Below are positions 1-11,467 of a stretch of DNA of 64,000 nucleotides, piece after piece (positions within the stretch are counted from its first letter, which is position 1; every line of letters begins with the position of its first letter). The position numbers and the translations under genes were made by a program. Origin of the DNA: Phanerodontia chrysosporium (Eukaryota > Basidiomycota > Agaricomycetes > Polyporales > Phanerochaetaceae). The stretch covers positions 186,001 to 250,000 of the forward strand of contig MJGA01000007.1 in NCBI GenBank assembly GCA_001910725.1. Reading direction: 5' to 3'. Below the pieces are notes generated by a model. It was not told where the DNA came from and did not search any database. It was given only the letters and a program-made list of their open reading frames with translations.

Positions 1-982
1 TGTCAGAAGATGTGGCCTACGCTTGACTCCTCGACGAATAGTAAGCCAGACGTCCTCAAGCTTCTTCGCGTCGTCCTTGCTAGCGACTGGCCTTTCGAGC
101 TTCTCGAAGCCGTACCATGGCACATCGTCGCCATAGGTAACGTCAATTTCAGTGATGAGCTGATTCTGTCGTTCGTCTTGGGACATCTCGCTAAGTGTCT
201 TGTTTTTGTTGTACCACAGGAAGAGCTTCTGTCCGCGTGGACTGACGGGTTTGGACACCTTGTACCACGTAGGGGCAAAAGGAGACGGGGTCTCGTGTTC
301 AGGCAGGATCCGGATGTCAGTGATAAGAGGCGTGTCTAGCCTGCGTGTGCGGCGGTACCACACGTTCTAACGAACAGTGAGCCGCGGTGTAACCACTTAA
401 ACACCAAACGACGCACCAGGTAGGAAAGGCCTTGCTTGTTTAAATTCGGAATGACCTGCACCCATCTCCCTTAGATGCATCTGCTTCCTTCGTGCTGGAC
501 GGTACACAGAGATTCGCGGCAATGTCAGGCATAAACCATGGATCAATGAAGCACTGGGTGATCTCTATTTCGGTCACTGCAGAGCTTACATTAGCAAACA
601 GCAAAGCCTCATAGAGGTCGAACCGGCAATGCTTACGTCCAGTGTCGTGTTGCATAAGAGGATCCCAGACATCCAGAGGAAGGCTAGCAGGGTCATAGGC
701 GGGTGTAGACTCGGGAAACGTGACATTCCACCAATCGACTCCATTGTCGTGTGGTCCGGAGTCTGCACTCTCGATGTCTTGGGTTGAGCTAGCAGCAGCT
801 CGAGAAGTATCCGATACGAGATCCCAAGACTGCCATCCTAACCGCTGTAATGCGCCTGGCCCAGGATGTGGCTGGTAGAGAACGAAGATGAATGTGAGGA
901 GGCAAGAGAACCCAAATATAGTGATGGTCGGGGCGAATATCGACCTGAGAAAACGGCCGAGTCTTGCGAATGTCAGAGCCAT
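1..982 (-). CDS. Probable Dcr2-like metallophosphoesterase, N-terminal part (runs off left edge)
   Basis: Only the N-terminal half lies in the window; a catalytic domain would lie beyond base 1. Exon 1 starts at 982 and encodes a short cytoplasmic head, one hydrophobic segment (about residues 19-36, a signal anchor) and a luminal stretch with the motif YDPASLPLDVWDPLMQHDTG. Exon 2 resumes at 366 after a TTAG acceptor and reads NVWYRRTRRLDTPLITDIRI, followed by a PWYGFEKLE block and a VWLTIRRGVK block. From memory, this order of blocks precedes the calcineurin-like phosphatase domain of fungal Dcr2-type proteins; yeast Dcr2 is a phosphatase linked to cell-cycle control and the unfolded protein response. 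The intron donor near 460 is not fixed. The gene is divergent from the uL23m gene with about 270 bases between them. The identification rests on recalled motifs, because the catalytic part is not visible. Confidence 0.5.
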
Positions 983-1251
983 AGCTGCATGGATCCGGAG
1001 GACGTGGTGGTAGGAAGCTGAATGTGGGCGTGTGTGCGCCGTACGTCTTCGCGCAAGCCTAACCCTGTCTCATTTACTTGTATCGTTATCCAGACTAGAC
1101 ACGACTTACTGATATTTGTTACCGCGTCAGTACTGCATGCTAGTCTCGTAAGTAGCCGCACTTACTCCCTCATCATATCACGAACAAAACGGGTAATATA
1201 ATTTAACCTTGCCTCTCGCTCTCATCTTCCGTCCGTATAGTCGACGGCGGG

Positions 1252-2125
1252 ATGCAGGTCTTTCGTCGTCTCTACTCGTCGATACCCGAGGCCGCGGCTG
1301 CTGCTCGAACAGCCTCGACGCCTAGAGCAGTCCGCCTACGTCGCCTCCGAAAACGCCAGTCGCACCTGGGCAATCCGACGCCAGCCTGGAAGGCCTAACC
1401 CCGACAGAATACGCGCGTTTCCAACGCGACCTTGCTAAGGGTGAACTTGTAGGCCCTGATGGGAGGTACCTGACGGAGGCGGAATGGTTGGAAAAGCTCG
1501 ACTCGCGCCGCACTCGGATACGTGGTGTGCGTGCCGTGGCAAAAGAGGACGGCGAGAAGGAACTCGAGGTCGTCGGTCAGAAGATCTACCTCCCTAATGT
1601 CGTCTTCAAGATGGTGCGCAACTTCACACCGCCTGGCCAGCCGTACAACCCGTACGAGGCGACATTCCGCGTTCCGCCGTCCATCACCAAAACCGACATT
1701 CGCTCCTACCTCCAGGCCGTGTATGGCGTGAAGACGACGTACATCCGCACGGATCTCTACATGCCGAAGACGGATCGCATCGGTAGGCAAAGACAAGTGC
1801 ATACAAGCGGGCTATCGTCGGCCTCGTCGAACCGTTTTACTTCCCGAAGGCTGTCGAGGACATGAACGCCGAGGACAGGCAGAAGAGGGAGGAGTGGCTG
1901 GAGCAGACCTTCCAGGTCAAAGAGAGGCTCCGGACCATGAAGCTAGAACTGTTGCGCATGTCGCGCAAGCAGAGCGAGGGCTGGAAGTGGAGAACGGAGC
2001 AGACTGCCAAGAGGAGCAACATTGTTCGCCTGATTGCTGAGCGCCGTGCTCAGAGGGAGGAAGCCATTGCCGCCATGAAGGAGCGCATTCGTGCGTCCAG
2101 GGAGGGTGCCCAACCGGAGTTGTAG
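1252..2125 (+). CDS. MRP20: Mitochondrial large-subunit ribosomal protein uL23m
   Basis: Structural protein of the mitochondrial 54S ribosomal subunit, placed by family knowledge near the peptide exit tunnel. The N terminus from the ATG at 1252 is arginine-rich and looks like a mitochondrial presequence (MQVFRRLYSSIPEAAAARTA). The core reads FRVPPSITKTDIRSYLQAVY, then GVKTTYIRTDLY, the hallmark uL23 fold region. The C-terminal part (KRAIVGLVEPFYFPKAVEDM onward) is a basic helical extension ending at the TAG at 2125. The three coding blocks lie in three frames, with changes near 1360-1370 and near 1783. No intron of normal length with GT-AG ends joins them in frame; a single missing base at each place would. 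This is either consensus error or real damage. I favour error, because the gene is normally essential for mitochondrial translation. Confidence 0.85.
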
Positions 2126-2553
2126 TTTCCCGTACGTTTTCACCGTTATTATGCGATAGCTCTTATGAACTTTTCTCCCAGGGGCTCACCTTGGCTATGT
2201 CTCTTTTATTCTGTTGATCTTCGATGCGTTTTCCTGCTCTCTCGTGTTCATGACTGTGAATATCTCTAGGCGGTGCACCCGAGCATCTCGGTACGTTTGT
2301 GTGTTCATCTTACTAACTGCTCGCTATGCGGTCGGCGAAACCCATCCGTATGTCTCTTTCGGACCAACCAGTGGATGGTATGATGACGCGGAATAATCTT
2401 CTGGAAGTGAATCTATCGCTGCAATGGCGACCTGTCCAAATGCGTATGCGGTCACCGAAGCCTTCGCAAAGTGCCGAATGCTTGGCTGGTTCGTTGGTTG
2501 GGTCCGACACGCCTATCTTCACTTGACCCCGTTCCATAACCTACAGCCCTATA
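2126..2553. other. Intergenic, uL23m 3' end to GH16 promoter
   Basis: No gene seen. It should hold the uL23m 3' untranslated region and the GH16 promoter. I see no clear TATA box and no repeat. Confidence 0.5.
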
Positions 2554-3527
2554 ATGCACGTCTCATATGCCGCGCACGCTTTACTCCTTCTCTTAATCTT
2601 AGGAACAGCGAACAGCGTCGACGCTGCTGTGGCCGCAACTCGCAGGTCGAGTTCAAGTTGCCGACCGTTCCGAACCTCGTTCAGTTCGAGCGATGTCGAC
2701 TGGTCTGACGACGCGCCTTTTCGTATCGCAAGCCCGGAAGGCTCCGTCTCCGCAGGCGGTCACGGTTTGCAGCTCTATTTGGACAAGCCTCCAGGAACGG
2801 TGCACATGAAGGACGGTGTAAACGATGTCGTTGCTGAAGGTGCAACGGTAAACTCGACGTTCACGTTGCTGTAAGCTTCCGTCCGTCGCTGTCCGTATGC
2901 TCTTGCGCTCATCGTACCAGATACGGCAAAGTCACGTTTGAGATCTCCGCACCAGCGGTCCCAGGTGTCGTGACAGCAGCCATAATGATATGTACGGCTC
3001 TGCCTTCGATCCTAGGGATAAAGTCGCATCAGTTAACCAATTCTATAGCTGATGACGCAGAGCACGACGAGATCGATGTCGAACTCCTGGGTGGTGACCC
3101 ATCGCACTGGCAGAGCAACATATTCATGACTAGCCCGCACGACCAAGAGCCGCTATGGGGGGTTTTCGGGGAGATCGAAGATTATGGGGAACGGGGCACG
3201 ATCGTTGAAACTCACAGCTACTCCGTCGACTGGAACGCGGACCGGATCATTTGGAGTGTGGACGGAGCGGACATGCGGTCGCTGCGTAGAGGTATGTGTG
3301 ACACGCCACATTGCAGACGTGAAGTTGACTCATGTATCACAGAGGATACCAGGATCAACAGAACTCTACATTACCCGTCACATCCTGCTCGCATTCAGCT
3401 AGGCATCTGGGATGCCAGCAATCCTGCCGGAACCTCGGAATGGGCACGCGGACCTATTGACTGGAGCGTGGCTCCTCATAGAATGTCTGCGACGTTCACG
3501 AGCCTGGCGGTAGAATGCCCATATTAG
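2554..3527 (+). CDS. Secreted GH16 glucanase/transglycosylase, CRH-like
   Basis: Cell-wall enzyme of glycoside hydrolase family 16, expected to cut or transfer beta-glucan or chitin-glucan chains outside the cell. Exons are 2554-2870, 2921-2991, 3049-3291 and 3343-3527, all with GT-AG introns and phases that close, giving 271 residues. Residues 1-26 form a signal peptide (MHVSYAAHALLLLLILGTAN...). The catalytic motif is DEIDVE at residues 136-141: Glu137 nucleophile, Asp139 assistant, Glu141 acid/base. This is the ExDxE form typical of CRH-type GH16 rather than the ExDxxE form of laminarinases. It is followed by LLGGDPSHWQSNIF and, later, HPARIQLGIWDASNPAG, both usual in this group. The protein ends at SLAVECPY with no hydrophobic tail, so unlike yeast Crh1 it has no GPI signal and should be soluble. 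Exact substrate is unknown. Confidence 0.85.
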
Positions 3528-3954
3528 CCTTACTCGTCCAACCGTCGCATGTTTTCTTCTAGGCCGCGTTGTGCATCCTACCAAGCTTTGTAATATTCCT
3601 GTGGCTATATGACATCTTCATGTTCGAGTTACTTTAGATGCACGTGGTGACGAGTAAGCTTGTCCGAGTAACAAGTGGTTAGCAGTCCTTTGTGGACAAT
3701 AATTACACGGTGAAAGGTAGTAACTTACGGGAATAGGCTGCGTACTTACCTCGGTAATTAGTTCCGCCATTCTTTGCCAAGAAAGGCGCCGGTATGGGCT
3801 GGACCATTCCGCGAATAGTACGCATCTCGCAGTCCTCCTCCGTACATCATCATCCATTTTGCCCGGGCAATCGACCTGCTTGTGCGTTGTATCTGCTTCG
3901 ACTGGGATATACACCCTCAATCTATGACCGCAGTAGGAGCCTTGGCGACGAAGC
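3528..3954. other. Intergenic, GH16 to BUD6
   Basis: No gene seen; presumed 3' untranslated region of the GH16 gene plus the BUD6 promoter. Confidence 0.5.
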
Positions 3955-6900
3955 ATGGCGTCGAACGGAACTTCCAGACAACCTTCACATCCTTCCAGGA
4001 GGGATAACCAATCTGTCTCGTCGAGCGGTTCTGGCGTTGTAAGTTCTCGCAGTGAGAGGTCGAGTCGATCGCAGGCCAGCGTGCGTTACAATCAGATATT
4101 CGCAGCGAATAAACTCATAATCTGAGCAGCCAGCGATAGAATCTGCTGTGACCCGCTTGCTCGTATCCATCAAGGCCCTGCTCGAGACTTTGACGCTATG
4201 GGCAGCGTCGACCAAGACAGAACAGGATGTCAGCGATGTTTACGTGCGGTTGGGCAATGACTTTAACGCAGCGGTTGCTGCGTTCGCTGCATACAACATC
4301 GATATGACGTGAGTGCTACTCTCTAATTGTATCCTGAATTGCTAACCACAAATCTCAGGGAGCTTGCAGATGTACCAGACGAACTGCGTCACGTTCTTGA
4401 ATCATGTCTATCTGAGGACGCCAACCAGGAGACCCTGGACCGATTCTTACCCGGTGTACGGAAGATCATAACGAAGTTGTTGCAAGGTCTTCGTAGCAAG
4501 CAGTCTATCTACCGCCAAGTGGTTGCTGATAACAAGCAACGCTCATCCACGATATCTGAGGGCGGAGCTTCCAGCCGTCCAGAGAGCAGAGCATCCCGGA
4601 CATCCCGAAGGGACACAGCCGCATCCACCAGGTCGTCCACCCGTGAGGTCATCCAGTCGTCCGACAGCTTGTCAAGGAGAAGCGCAACTTCACAGCGTCG
4701 CCAAGGCTCAGTGAGTGATGCGCCTCCCCAGCCTCCTGCGCCGCCTGAGGGAGGAGAGTTCGTCGGAGGTTTCGCTGTAGCGGCGCCTCCACTGCCGGAG
4801 TCGACCAGGACCCCCCAACCTCCACCCAGGCAGGAATGGGCTGAGCCGACGGGGCGTCCACCGTCCAGATCGTCGTCAGCAGCTGCGTCGGAAGTACGTT
4901 CTATGCCACAACCGGAAGCGCCTCCAGTACCTCGACCACCATCATCCGTCTCGCAGGTGCCTAGCCATGTGAAGCGATATTCACTTGTTGACCGCCCAGT
5001 GTCATCTCCCACTCCTCCTCCGACTGCTCCTACACCACCACCCGTTATTGTTGAAGACCATCCTGCGCCCAATGGCCTTCCTACTGTGGCGGTTGCGCAA
5101 GATTCCCCACCGCTTCCTCCCCCACCATTCCTTGACTCTCCTCCTGCTGATGCTCCCGCGATTCAAAGCTCACTAGCTGCTCTGAAACAAAGTGATGCTC
5201 TGGAACGCAGGGCTTCGAAGCGCTTCTCAATATACAACATCTCGAAGATCGCCGGCGGCTCGTTCAGGGCTACAGCTGCTAATAGACGTTCCATGGCCGT
5301 ATCGTCAGCGTTGACACCTGGAGACTTGGCTGTCCTCACCGAGGAGAACGAAGACGATGCCCCGACGCCTGGACGGCGAGAACGCACCAAATCACGCTCG
5401 CGGAATCCCTCACCCATAGCTGAAGACGAGGAGGAAGATATCCCGCCAGTCCCCCAATTACCGTCCACGTCCCGTGGGCCGTCCCCAAAACCGAGCATCA
5501 AGTCTGACACTGCGAAGGACTTGCCGGCACGGCCAGTGGATCAATCTCGTTCACCCTCAGAAGAGCCTTCTACGCAGGAGAGTTCGTTCCCGGTATTCCT
5601 ACAAGTTGGACGCGAAGTCAAGAAGGTCACAATCGAGCCTGGTCTCTCGTTCGCGAGCCTCCGGGTTTTGTTCGTGGACAAATTTTCGTACAGCCCAGGG
5701 CAAGGCAACTTTCCAGCGATCTATATTCGGGACCCTGCGAGCGGTGTGCAGTATGAGCTGGAGGATATGGACGAGGTCAAGGAAAAGTGTCTGCTCTCCC
5801 TGAACATAGAACGTGAGTCGTAAGCCACGCGTGGCCCATTGTATACTCACGCTTCCGCCCAGCGCTCGACCAGATCAAGCAGCATATCGATACGCAAATC
5901 TCATCGCTGGCTCAAGAGATCAAAGATTTGCGTACCACAGTCTCACAGACAAGGCGAAACTCGATACCTCCTGCCCCCATGATCATTGGACAGCCTCTTG
6001 GGGAGAGCACTCCTCAAGCGCCTCGGCCGTCGGACCGACAGTTACGGAACGTTGCTCGGAGATTGTCTCGCATCGTTCCGCCAAACGAAGAGGAGGTCAC
6101 TCCCAGAGGAACTCCCGAGCCTATCGCTCCCCAAATGACCGGCGTGTCTTTGCAACCGCAGATGACCGGCGCGTCCGTCACGTCAGAGTATTCTGCGCGC
6201 ATTGTCACCGACCTCAAGACTCAGTTCGACGAGGTGCAAAATCTCCGACGGGATCTCGGTATCATGCGTCAGTTATACCAAGACTTCATGAAGAGCACCA
6301 AGGAGTCGCTTGGGTCTCTCCGCAGTCAAACCCAGAACGTCCGGCAGCTCGCGAACGCGAAGGTCGGAGGTGCTCGTGCATATATCGATGACGGCAAGAT
6401 GAAGCTCGACTCCCGCAGCCAGAACGTTCTGACCAAGATGGAAGAGCTACAAGACACGGTCGAGGCCATCAAAGACGACGTTCTGAAGCGCAACATCTCA
6501 CCACGGCCGCAACTTCTCAAGAAGATCAAGGGCGATATTGACTCCGTCGCCGCGGAGTTGCAGAGTCTCAAGGATCACATACATACGATCAAGCCCATGT
6601 GGAAGAAGACCTGGGAGGAGGAGCTCCAGAACATCGTCGAAGAACAGCAGTTCCTGACCCACCAAGAGGAATTCCTCGGCGATCTTCTTGAAGACCACAA
6701 GGCGGTTCTCCAGGTCTATGGGCACGTCGAGAAGGTCATCTCGCTGCGCGGATCCGGCTCAGCCAAGGCCAAGAGCCGTACCTTCCGTCCACCGCCGCCA
6801 GAAGAGGGTCACAACGGTCTGGAGACCGTCATGCTCGAGATCCGCGGGAACGCAGCGGACGCGGAGCGGCGGCTCAAGGCGATCGCGGCCACGGAGAAGC

Positions 6901-7172
6901 AGCGCGAGATGGACCTCAAGAACCGTCCGGACGAGTTCCAGTCGGAGCTCGCGGGCTTCGTCCAGGGCAAGAAGCTCAAAATGACCGGCGGCGCGGATGA
7001 GATTGAGCGCGTGCGGCAGAAGCGGAACGAGATGACTCTCAAGGCGATGTTCACAGGCGGCAGCTCGGTATCGAGCACGGTGTCGGGCACGACTCTCGTT
7101 GGTTCGACGCCGTCCGTGAGCGCATCCGGAGCGTCCTCGCCTACACCGTCCGCCAACGGTGACTTGATGTAG
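3955..7172 (+). CDS. BUD6: Bud6/Aip3-type actin and formin regulator
   Basis: Polarity factor that in yeast binds actin monomers and formins and promotes actin-cable nucleation at growth sites. Exons are 3955-4080, 4130-4308, 4359-5812 and 5863-7172, with consensus splice sites and closing phases, for 1,022 residues. The first intron choice (GTGCGT donor, GAGCAG acceptor) is the one that keeps the frame into VTRLLVSIKALLETLTLW. Residues about 45-165 carry the conserved N-terminal module, including DVYVRLGNDFNAAVAAF. About 165-500 is a Ser/Pro-rich disordered linker. The AIP3 core starts near residue 512 (FPVFLQVGREVKKVTIEPGL) and continues as long coiled coil to about 940. A Ser/Thr/Gly-rich tail ends the protein. 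There are no frame breaks, in contrast to several other genes here. Confidence 0.93.
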
Positions 7173-7699
7173 CCGCGCCAAGCTTTGTGTGTTACACAAA
7201 CGAGAATATTGGCTGTTGGATGCGCATAGGTCTCCATGCATGTAGCGTCCTGTGCGCTGACATTGTTCAATGGTATCATAAGGCTAGGGTTCATCGTAAC
7301 ATTATGTTTTCGCGTAATATGCTGTCTAATTGTTATCATGGGTTTGGACTGTTGCTGATGTAATTAGTCCTGTTCACACTCTAGTTGCTCCTGCACGGCT
7401 GTCTAGAGGAGTGCCGCGGGCGCTTCCAGTGAACAATGTTGTGCGAGGAGTATGGCGGGATATCACCATGTATGGCAAAGGGCGGGATTACATCAGCTTC
7501 CCGTCTCAGGGGTGCCAGCGGCTGACCGACCTTCTGTTCCTCCGTTATTGTTCCTGGACTCTAGCTTTCGATGTTACCGATTCAAAATCTGCTGCCTTAC
7601 GACATTGCACATATCCGTATACCATCTTGGTTATATCTCAACGCTGCACCTGCTCGCCCGCGTCGACGTCTCGGAAACCAATCTACAACTTAGCGGTGA
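7173..7699. other. Intergenic, BUD6 to coiled-coil gene
   Basis: 527 bases with no gene I can support; BUD6 3' end and upstream region of the next gene. Confidence 0.5.
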
Positions 7700-9936
7700 A
7701 TGCCCTCAGGCCGGAAAGCTCAGCAACGAAAGGAGTCTCAGGACAAAGACAAACGAGTATGCATGCCTCGCAGCGCAGCTGCCGGTGTCGCTGATGACGC
7801 CCCTCAGATCATTGAGCTCGAGTGGCGGCTGGAAGCACAGGTAGCCGAGACGTCTGTTTTGCGAGAACGCCTCACGGCCACCCTAGACGCCATGGATGCC
7901 CTTCAGCAGGACTACGAGCGTGAGCTCAGCGCAGAAAGGCAGGAGAAGGAGAATGCACGCGAGAAGTTGCAGCGGTTTATGGAGTACGCTTCCACCATCG
8001 AGCGTGAGAGGGATGAGTGCCGAGAGGCGTTGCTGTCTGTGGTGGAGAAAGGTGAGTTGGGTCGTACGCTTGTAGACTCTCATAACATGCATTACTATTT
8101 GTACTGATCGATGGTACCGCGGCTACTGTCTGTCAGTTGAGGAACACCCAGCTCAATCGACTTGGCCATACAGCTGTTTGAGGGCTTCCTCCTTGCTGGG
8201 TCCGTTCCCTCTTCCGCTCCTGACATGCCTGTCTGTGTCTCCTGCCGACCGACTTGGCTAATGCAAACATCGTTAGATCCCGTGATACCGAGCGAAGGAA
8301 CCGATAGACTCGATGTCGAAGCTGCGGAAGTGAACCCGAAGACTATCGTGTCCTCGCTTCGTGCCGAGCTTGAGAAGGAACGTGTCTCGCACGCACAAAC
8401 GCACAAGCAAGCAGAACTCGAAATTTCATCTCTTCGTGCTCAGCTATCTTGTCGGGAAGCCGAACTCGAAGCTTACGTGCATCGAGGTCGCATTGCCCCC
8501 TCCGGACCTGCCTTGCGTCCTGTTGAAGCGCCAACTCTGTTCCCGCGCCCAGTCGAAGCGAACCCTATCCTTGCACCTGCTTTTTGCCCAGAGGTCGCTG
8601 CGGAGGTTCTGGAAGCTCGATCAGCCAAGAACAAAGATCTGGAAGTGCAACTCAGGGATTTGGCTGACAAGGTAGGCGGCAGTGAACATTGCGCTTGCAG
8701 ATACTTACCGCATGTGATGTCGTGCAGCTTCATCACTCACGACACGCGTCAGAAGAAAAATTGCACACGACAACACATGTTAGCCATGCCGTGCACAATC
8801 CCCTAAAGTCTCCAGACCTTCGACCCTGCTCTCCGGACGACGTTCTGTCTCCCTTCACCATGACTCCTCGTCATCCTTCCACTCCGCATCTGGGTAAGAG
8901 TACCTCTCAAGTGCGTGTTGCGCATGCTGCAGGCGCAAGCAAAGGAACCGCTGCCACAGAAATGCAGAAGCTTCAGAAACAGATAGAGGCCCTCGCGCAA
9001 GGGATCGACAGCTTCGAGGAGCAGCGCCGATTGATGAAGAAGGCCGTCGAAGACCACTCGGTCGAGTCCGCCGCCGGCTCATCCCCGACAGCGTTGCAGT
9101 ACACCGAGGAAGACGCCTCATCGCAGAACACTGTGGTCCAACACGCGCCGAGTCCGCCTCATGCCGACCAGGCGGATACCGTCGCTGCGCTCCGCGCTGA
9201 GCTGGAACAGGTGCGCATGAAGGCTGCGCAGCGCGAGGCGGAGTTGCTCGACGAAATCGCACGGCTTCAGGAGGCGCTGTCGTGCATACCCCAGGCTTCT
9301 CCGCCAGCAGTCGGCAACCTCCTCGATGACAGCGGCACTGAGCAATCGATGGATCTCGGCACGCCTCTCGCGCCCATGACGGTCTTCTGGGGCTCAGAAG
9401 ACGGCGTGACGATTACTGTCACGAACCAGCTCCTTCATGCGCACGAAAAGGGAGAGGAGAATGTTGTAGTCGACGAGGCAGACCAGAACCCTGAGAATGC
9501 TCTTCCCAGCGGCCATGTAGACATCATGCAGCTGCGCGCCACATCAGTAGACGCCACTCCCGCTGACGATGACCTACCCCTGCGAATACCGCTTCCTCCG
9601 TCTCCTGACGCCAGCGACGAGGTGCCGGCGCGGCCACGGTCTCGCTCTCTTCGGGACAGGCAGCCGACACCGTACGCCTCGCCAGACACGTCACTCGGGG
9701 ACACCGCGGCAGGCGACGAGGGCGCTTCGCAGGACGAAGCCGGCGTTCGATCCCTGGCCGAGCCTGCGGCCACCGCTTCTCCCCCGCCACGGCGCGTCTG
9801 CACGTGCGCGGAACGCCTGGACTCGCTGGAGCGCGAGCTCGAGGAGACAAAGCAGGCGGTGGCTCAGCGCGACGAGGAGCTCGTCGAGCTCCGGAGGCAG
9901 GTGCACGAGCTGCGGATGGCCGCCCTTGGGCGATAG
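7700..9936 (+). CDS. Unrecognised coiled-coil protein
   Basis: I do not recognise this gene. Exons 7700-8051, 8137-8199, 8277-8671 and 8728-9936 join in frame to give 672 residues. The second intron (8200-8276, donor GTCCGT) is the least certain, because one frame is open across it. A basic N terminus (MPSGRKAQQRKESQDKDK) is followed by coiled coil at about residues 40-115 (IIELEWRLEAQVAETSVLRE), more heptad-rich stretches around 165-205, 295-330 and 370-405, and a last one at the C terminus (CTCAERLDSLERELEETKQA). Low-complexity Ser/Pro/Asp-rich linkers lie between them. This suggests a cytoplasmic scaffold or a cytoskeletal or septal protein, which is inference only. It follows BUD6 on the same strand. 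No membrane segment or enzyme motif is visible. Confidence 0.75.
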
Positions 9937-10556
9937 CGAAAATGTGTATAGGGTTCGCAAGTACTGTAATATTACACGTTCATTGACAGACTGGGGTCGC
10001 GTTCCGTAAGGCAGTGTTGTACAATCGTAGGCGGACTGGTTCTCGAACCCATCGTCCTGGGCCGAGACCCGCCGGTTCAATTGCTCGCCCTTATCACAAA
10101 GGCCTCCGTGTGGCGCATTACCGAATCGAGACATCGTTGAAAGGTTGCTTTATGAGTGACGATGGGGAAGCCTGTGACGGGTAGAGTGACCGAACGCCGC
10201 CACACGGGGGAGCGCTCTGTATATAAAATGGCGCCCACTAATGGTTCCTTCTTCCTTCTTCACCACGACCATCCCGTGGATCCCATCGCGCACATCGCAC
10301 CCCCAGTCGCTGCATAGCATCGCTGCTACCAGTTCAACCGATCGCTTTGAATTTTCCTGGCAAGCGCAAGTCCAGTAACGTCCTCGACATCGCGACGCGT
10401 AAAATCGAACAACGACATCACGCGCCTCGACCCGAACATACCTACACGCAAGTCCTCACCGACGCGCCTTACGCGTTTCCCGTTCCCGCAGAGCATTCTT
10501 CGCGCCCTCGAGCCTCAATTACACCCCCCACAGCACCCTCGCCACATCCACGAACA
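9937..10556. other. Intergenic with promoter of family member A
   Basis: No gene. It holds the 3' end of the coiled-coil gene and the TATA-containing promoter and pyrimidine-rich leader of the following gene. Confidence 0.5.
10220..10228 (+). promoter_or_regulatory. TATA box of family member A
   Basis: TATATAAAA lies about 330 bases upstream of the chosen ATG at 10557. It is followed by a C/T-rich leader (CTTCCTTCTTCACCACGACC) like those seen before transcription starts of strong basidiomycete genes. Confidence 0.5.
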
Positions 10557-11467
10557 ATGGCCGAGTACGAGGGCACCCCGGAGAGCGTCATGGCGCTCTC
10601 CGACGACGAGCTCGAGCAGGTCTTGGCGGGGCTTGAGGACCAGATGCGGCGGATGAACCTCGCGCGCGACGCGCTGGACGAGTTCTGTCCGGTTGGCGCC
10701 GGCATGCTGTACAAGCTGACCGACCAGCTCCTGTTGCACTGCACCGAGGCGACGCAGCGCGAGATGAAGCGGTACCGTGCGGGACTCCTGTGGCCACGCG
10801 CACCGCGCGGCAGGTATCGGATGGCCATGGTGGAGTTCGAGGTCAGTCTGAATTGTCTGGTGACTCGAGGTTTACACTCACAGTAACCTGCGCAGACAAC
10901 GGGCGGCCTGGTGAACGGGCCGGCCACAGTGGCGCCAAGGTCGTCGCCGACGACAGTCGACAGCCGGACCGCGCAGTCATATCCACCACTGTGCTGTCTA
11001 GCAACAAAACAGCAGTTGATAAGACAGCGAAGACTGCCGGCCTGCCGCGAAACCACGAGTTCACTTTCGAGTGCGCCACCCCCGCTAAGCTCGCCAAGAA
11101 CGGATCCCGCGTCCCTCTGCCTCCGCCGCCTGCCACGCCACCGGTGCGCCATCCTGCAGAGCGGTTGTACCCCGTTGCTGGCGCCGGACAGGCTAAGAAG
11201 CAGAAGGAAAGCAAGAACCGGGGAGTCAAGAGGGTTGAGAGTGAAGAAAACCAGGACGACCGCTTGAAGGCTCACCACAAAGAGAAAAGGCGCAAGCTGC
11301 ACGACAATGCGTCAAAGCGGACAAACCCCTGCGCCGACAGGGTGAGCAAGCCACAAATGGTGAGCACTCTCGCCTGCGGGGGCTGCTCCCGGTCGCCGCA
11401 CACGCACCGACCGGGAGTGTCGCATTCTGCCTGGCGCGCCGACGTCGCATCCTCCAGCCACGCCTGA
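10557..11467 (+). CDS. Member A of an uncharacterised local protein family
   Basis: Unknown function. From the ATG at 10557 the protein starts MAEYEGTPESVMALSDDELE and continues with a helical region of about 80 residues. Members B (18868) and C (50284, minus) have the same layout: TPxxVxxLSxxEL, then a helix with LARxA, then a charged RELEG-like end. After a probable intron (donor GTCAGT at 10842) the homologous second block reads RQPDRAVISTTVLSSNKTAV, matching the RQPDFTVVFTAVLPGN block of C. A proline run and a Lys/Glu-rich tail follow (KKQKESKNRGVKRVESEENQ). I could not find an acceptor that joins the two blocks in frame, so either a one-base error or an unseen exon is involved, and the 3' end is also unsure. 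There is no signal peptide, and the Lys-rich tail would suit a nuclear protein; this is a guess. Confidence 0.5.

Noticed and set aside
4509..5072. Long open frame antisense to BUD6
   Set aside because: Gly/Ser/Asp-rich shadow of the proline-rich coding strand.
10030..10100. tRNA-like sequence: GGTTCTCGAACC and GGTTCAATTGC resemble B boxes on either strand
   Set aside because: No acceptor stem, A box or anticodon arm can be paired at the right spacing on either strand.
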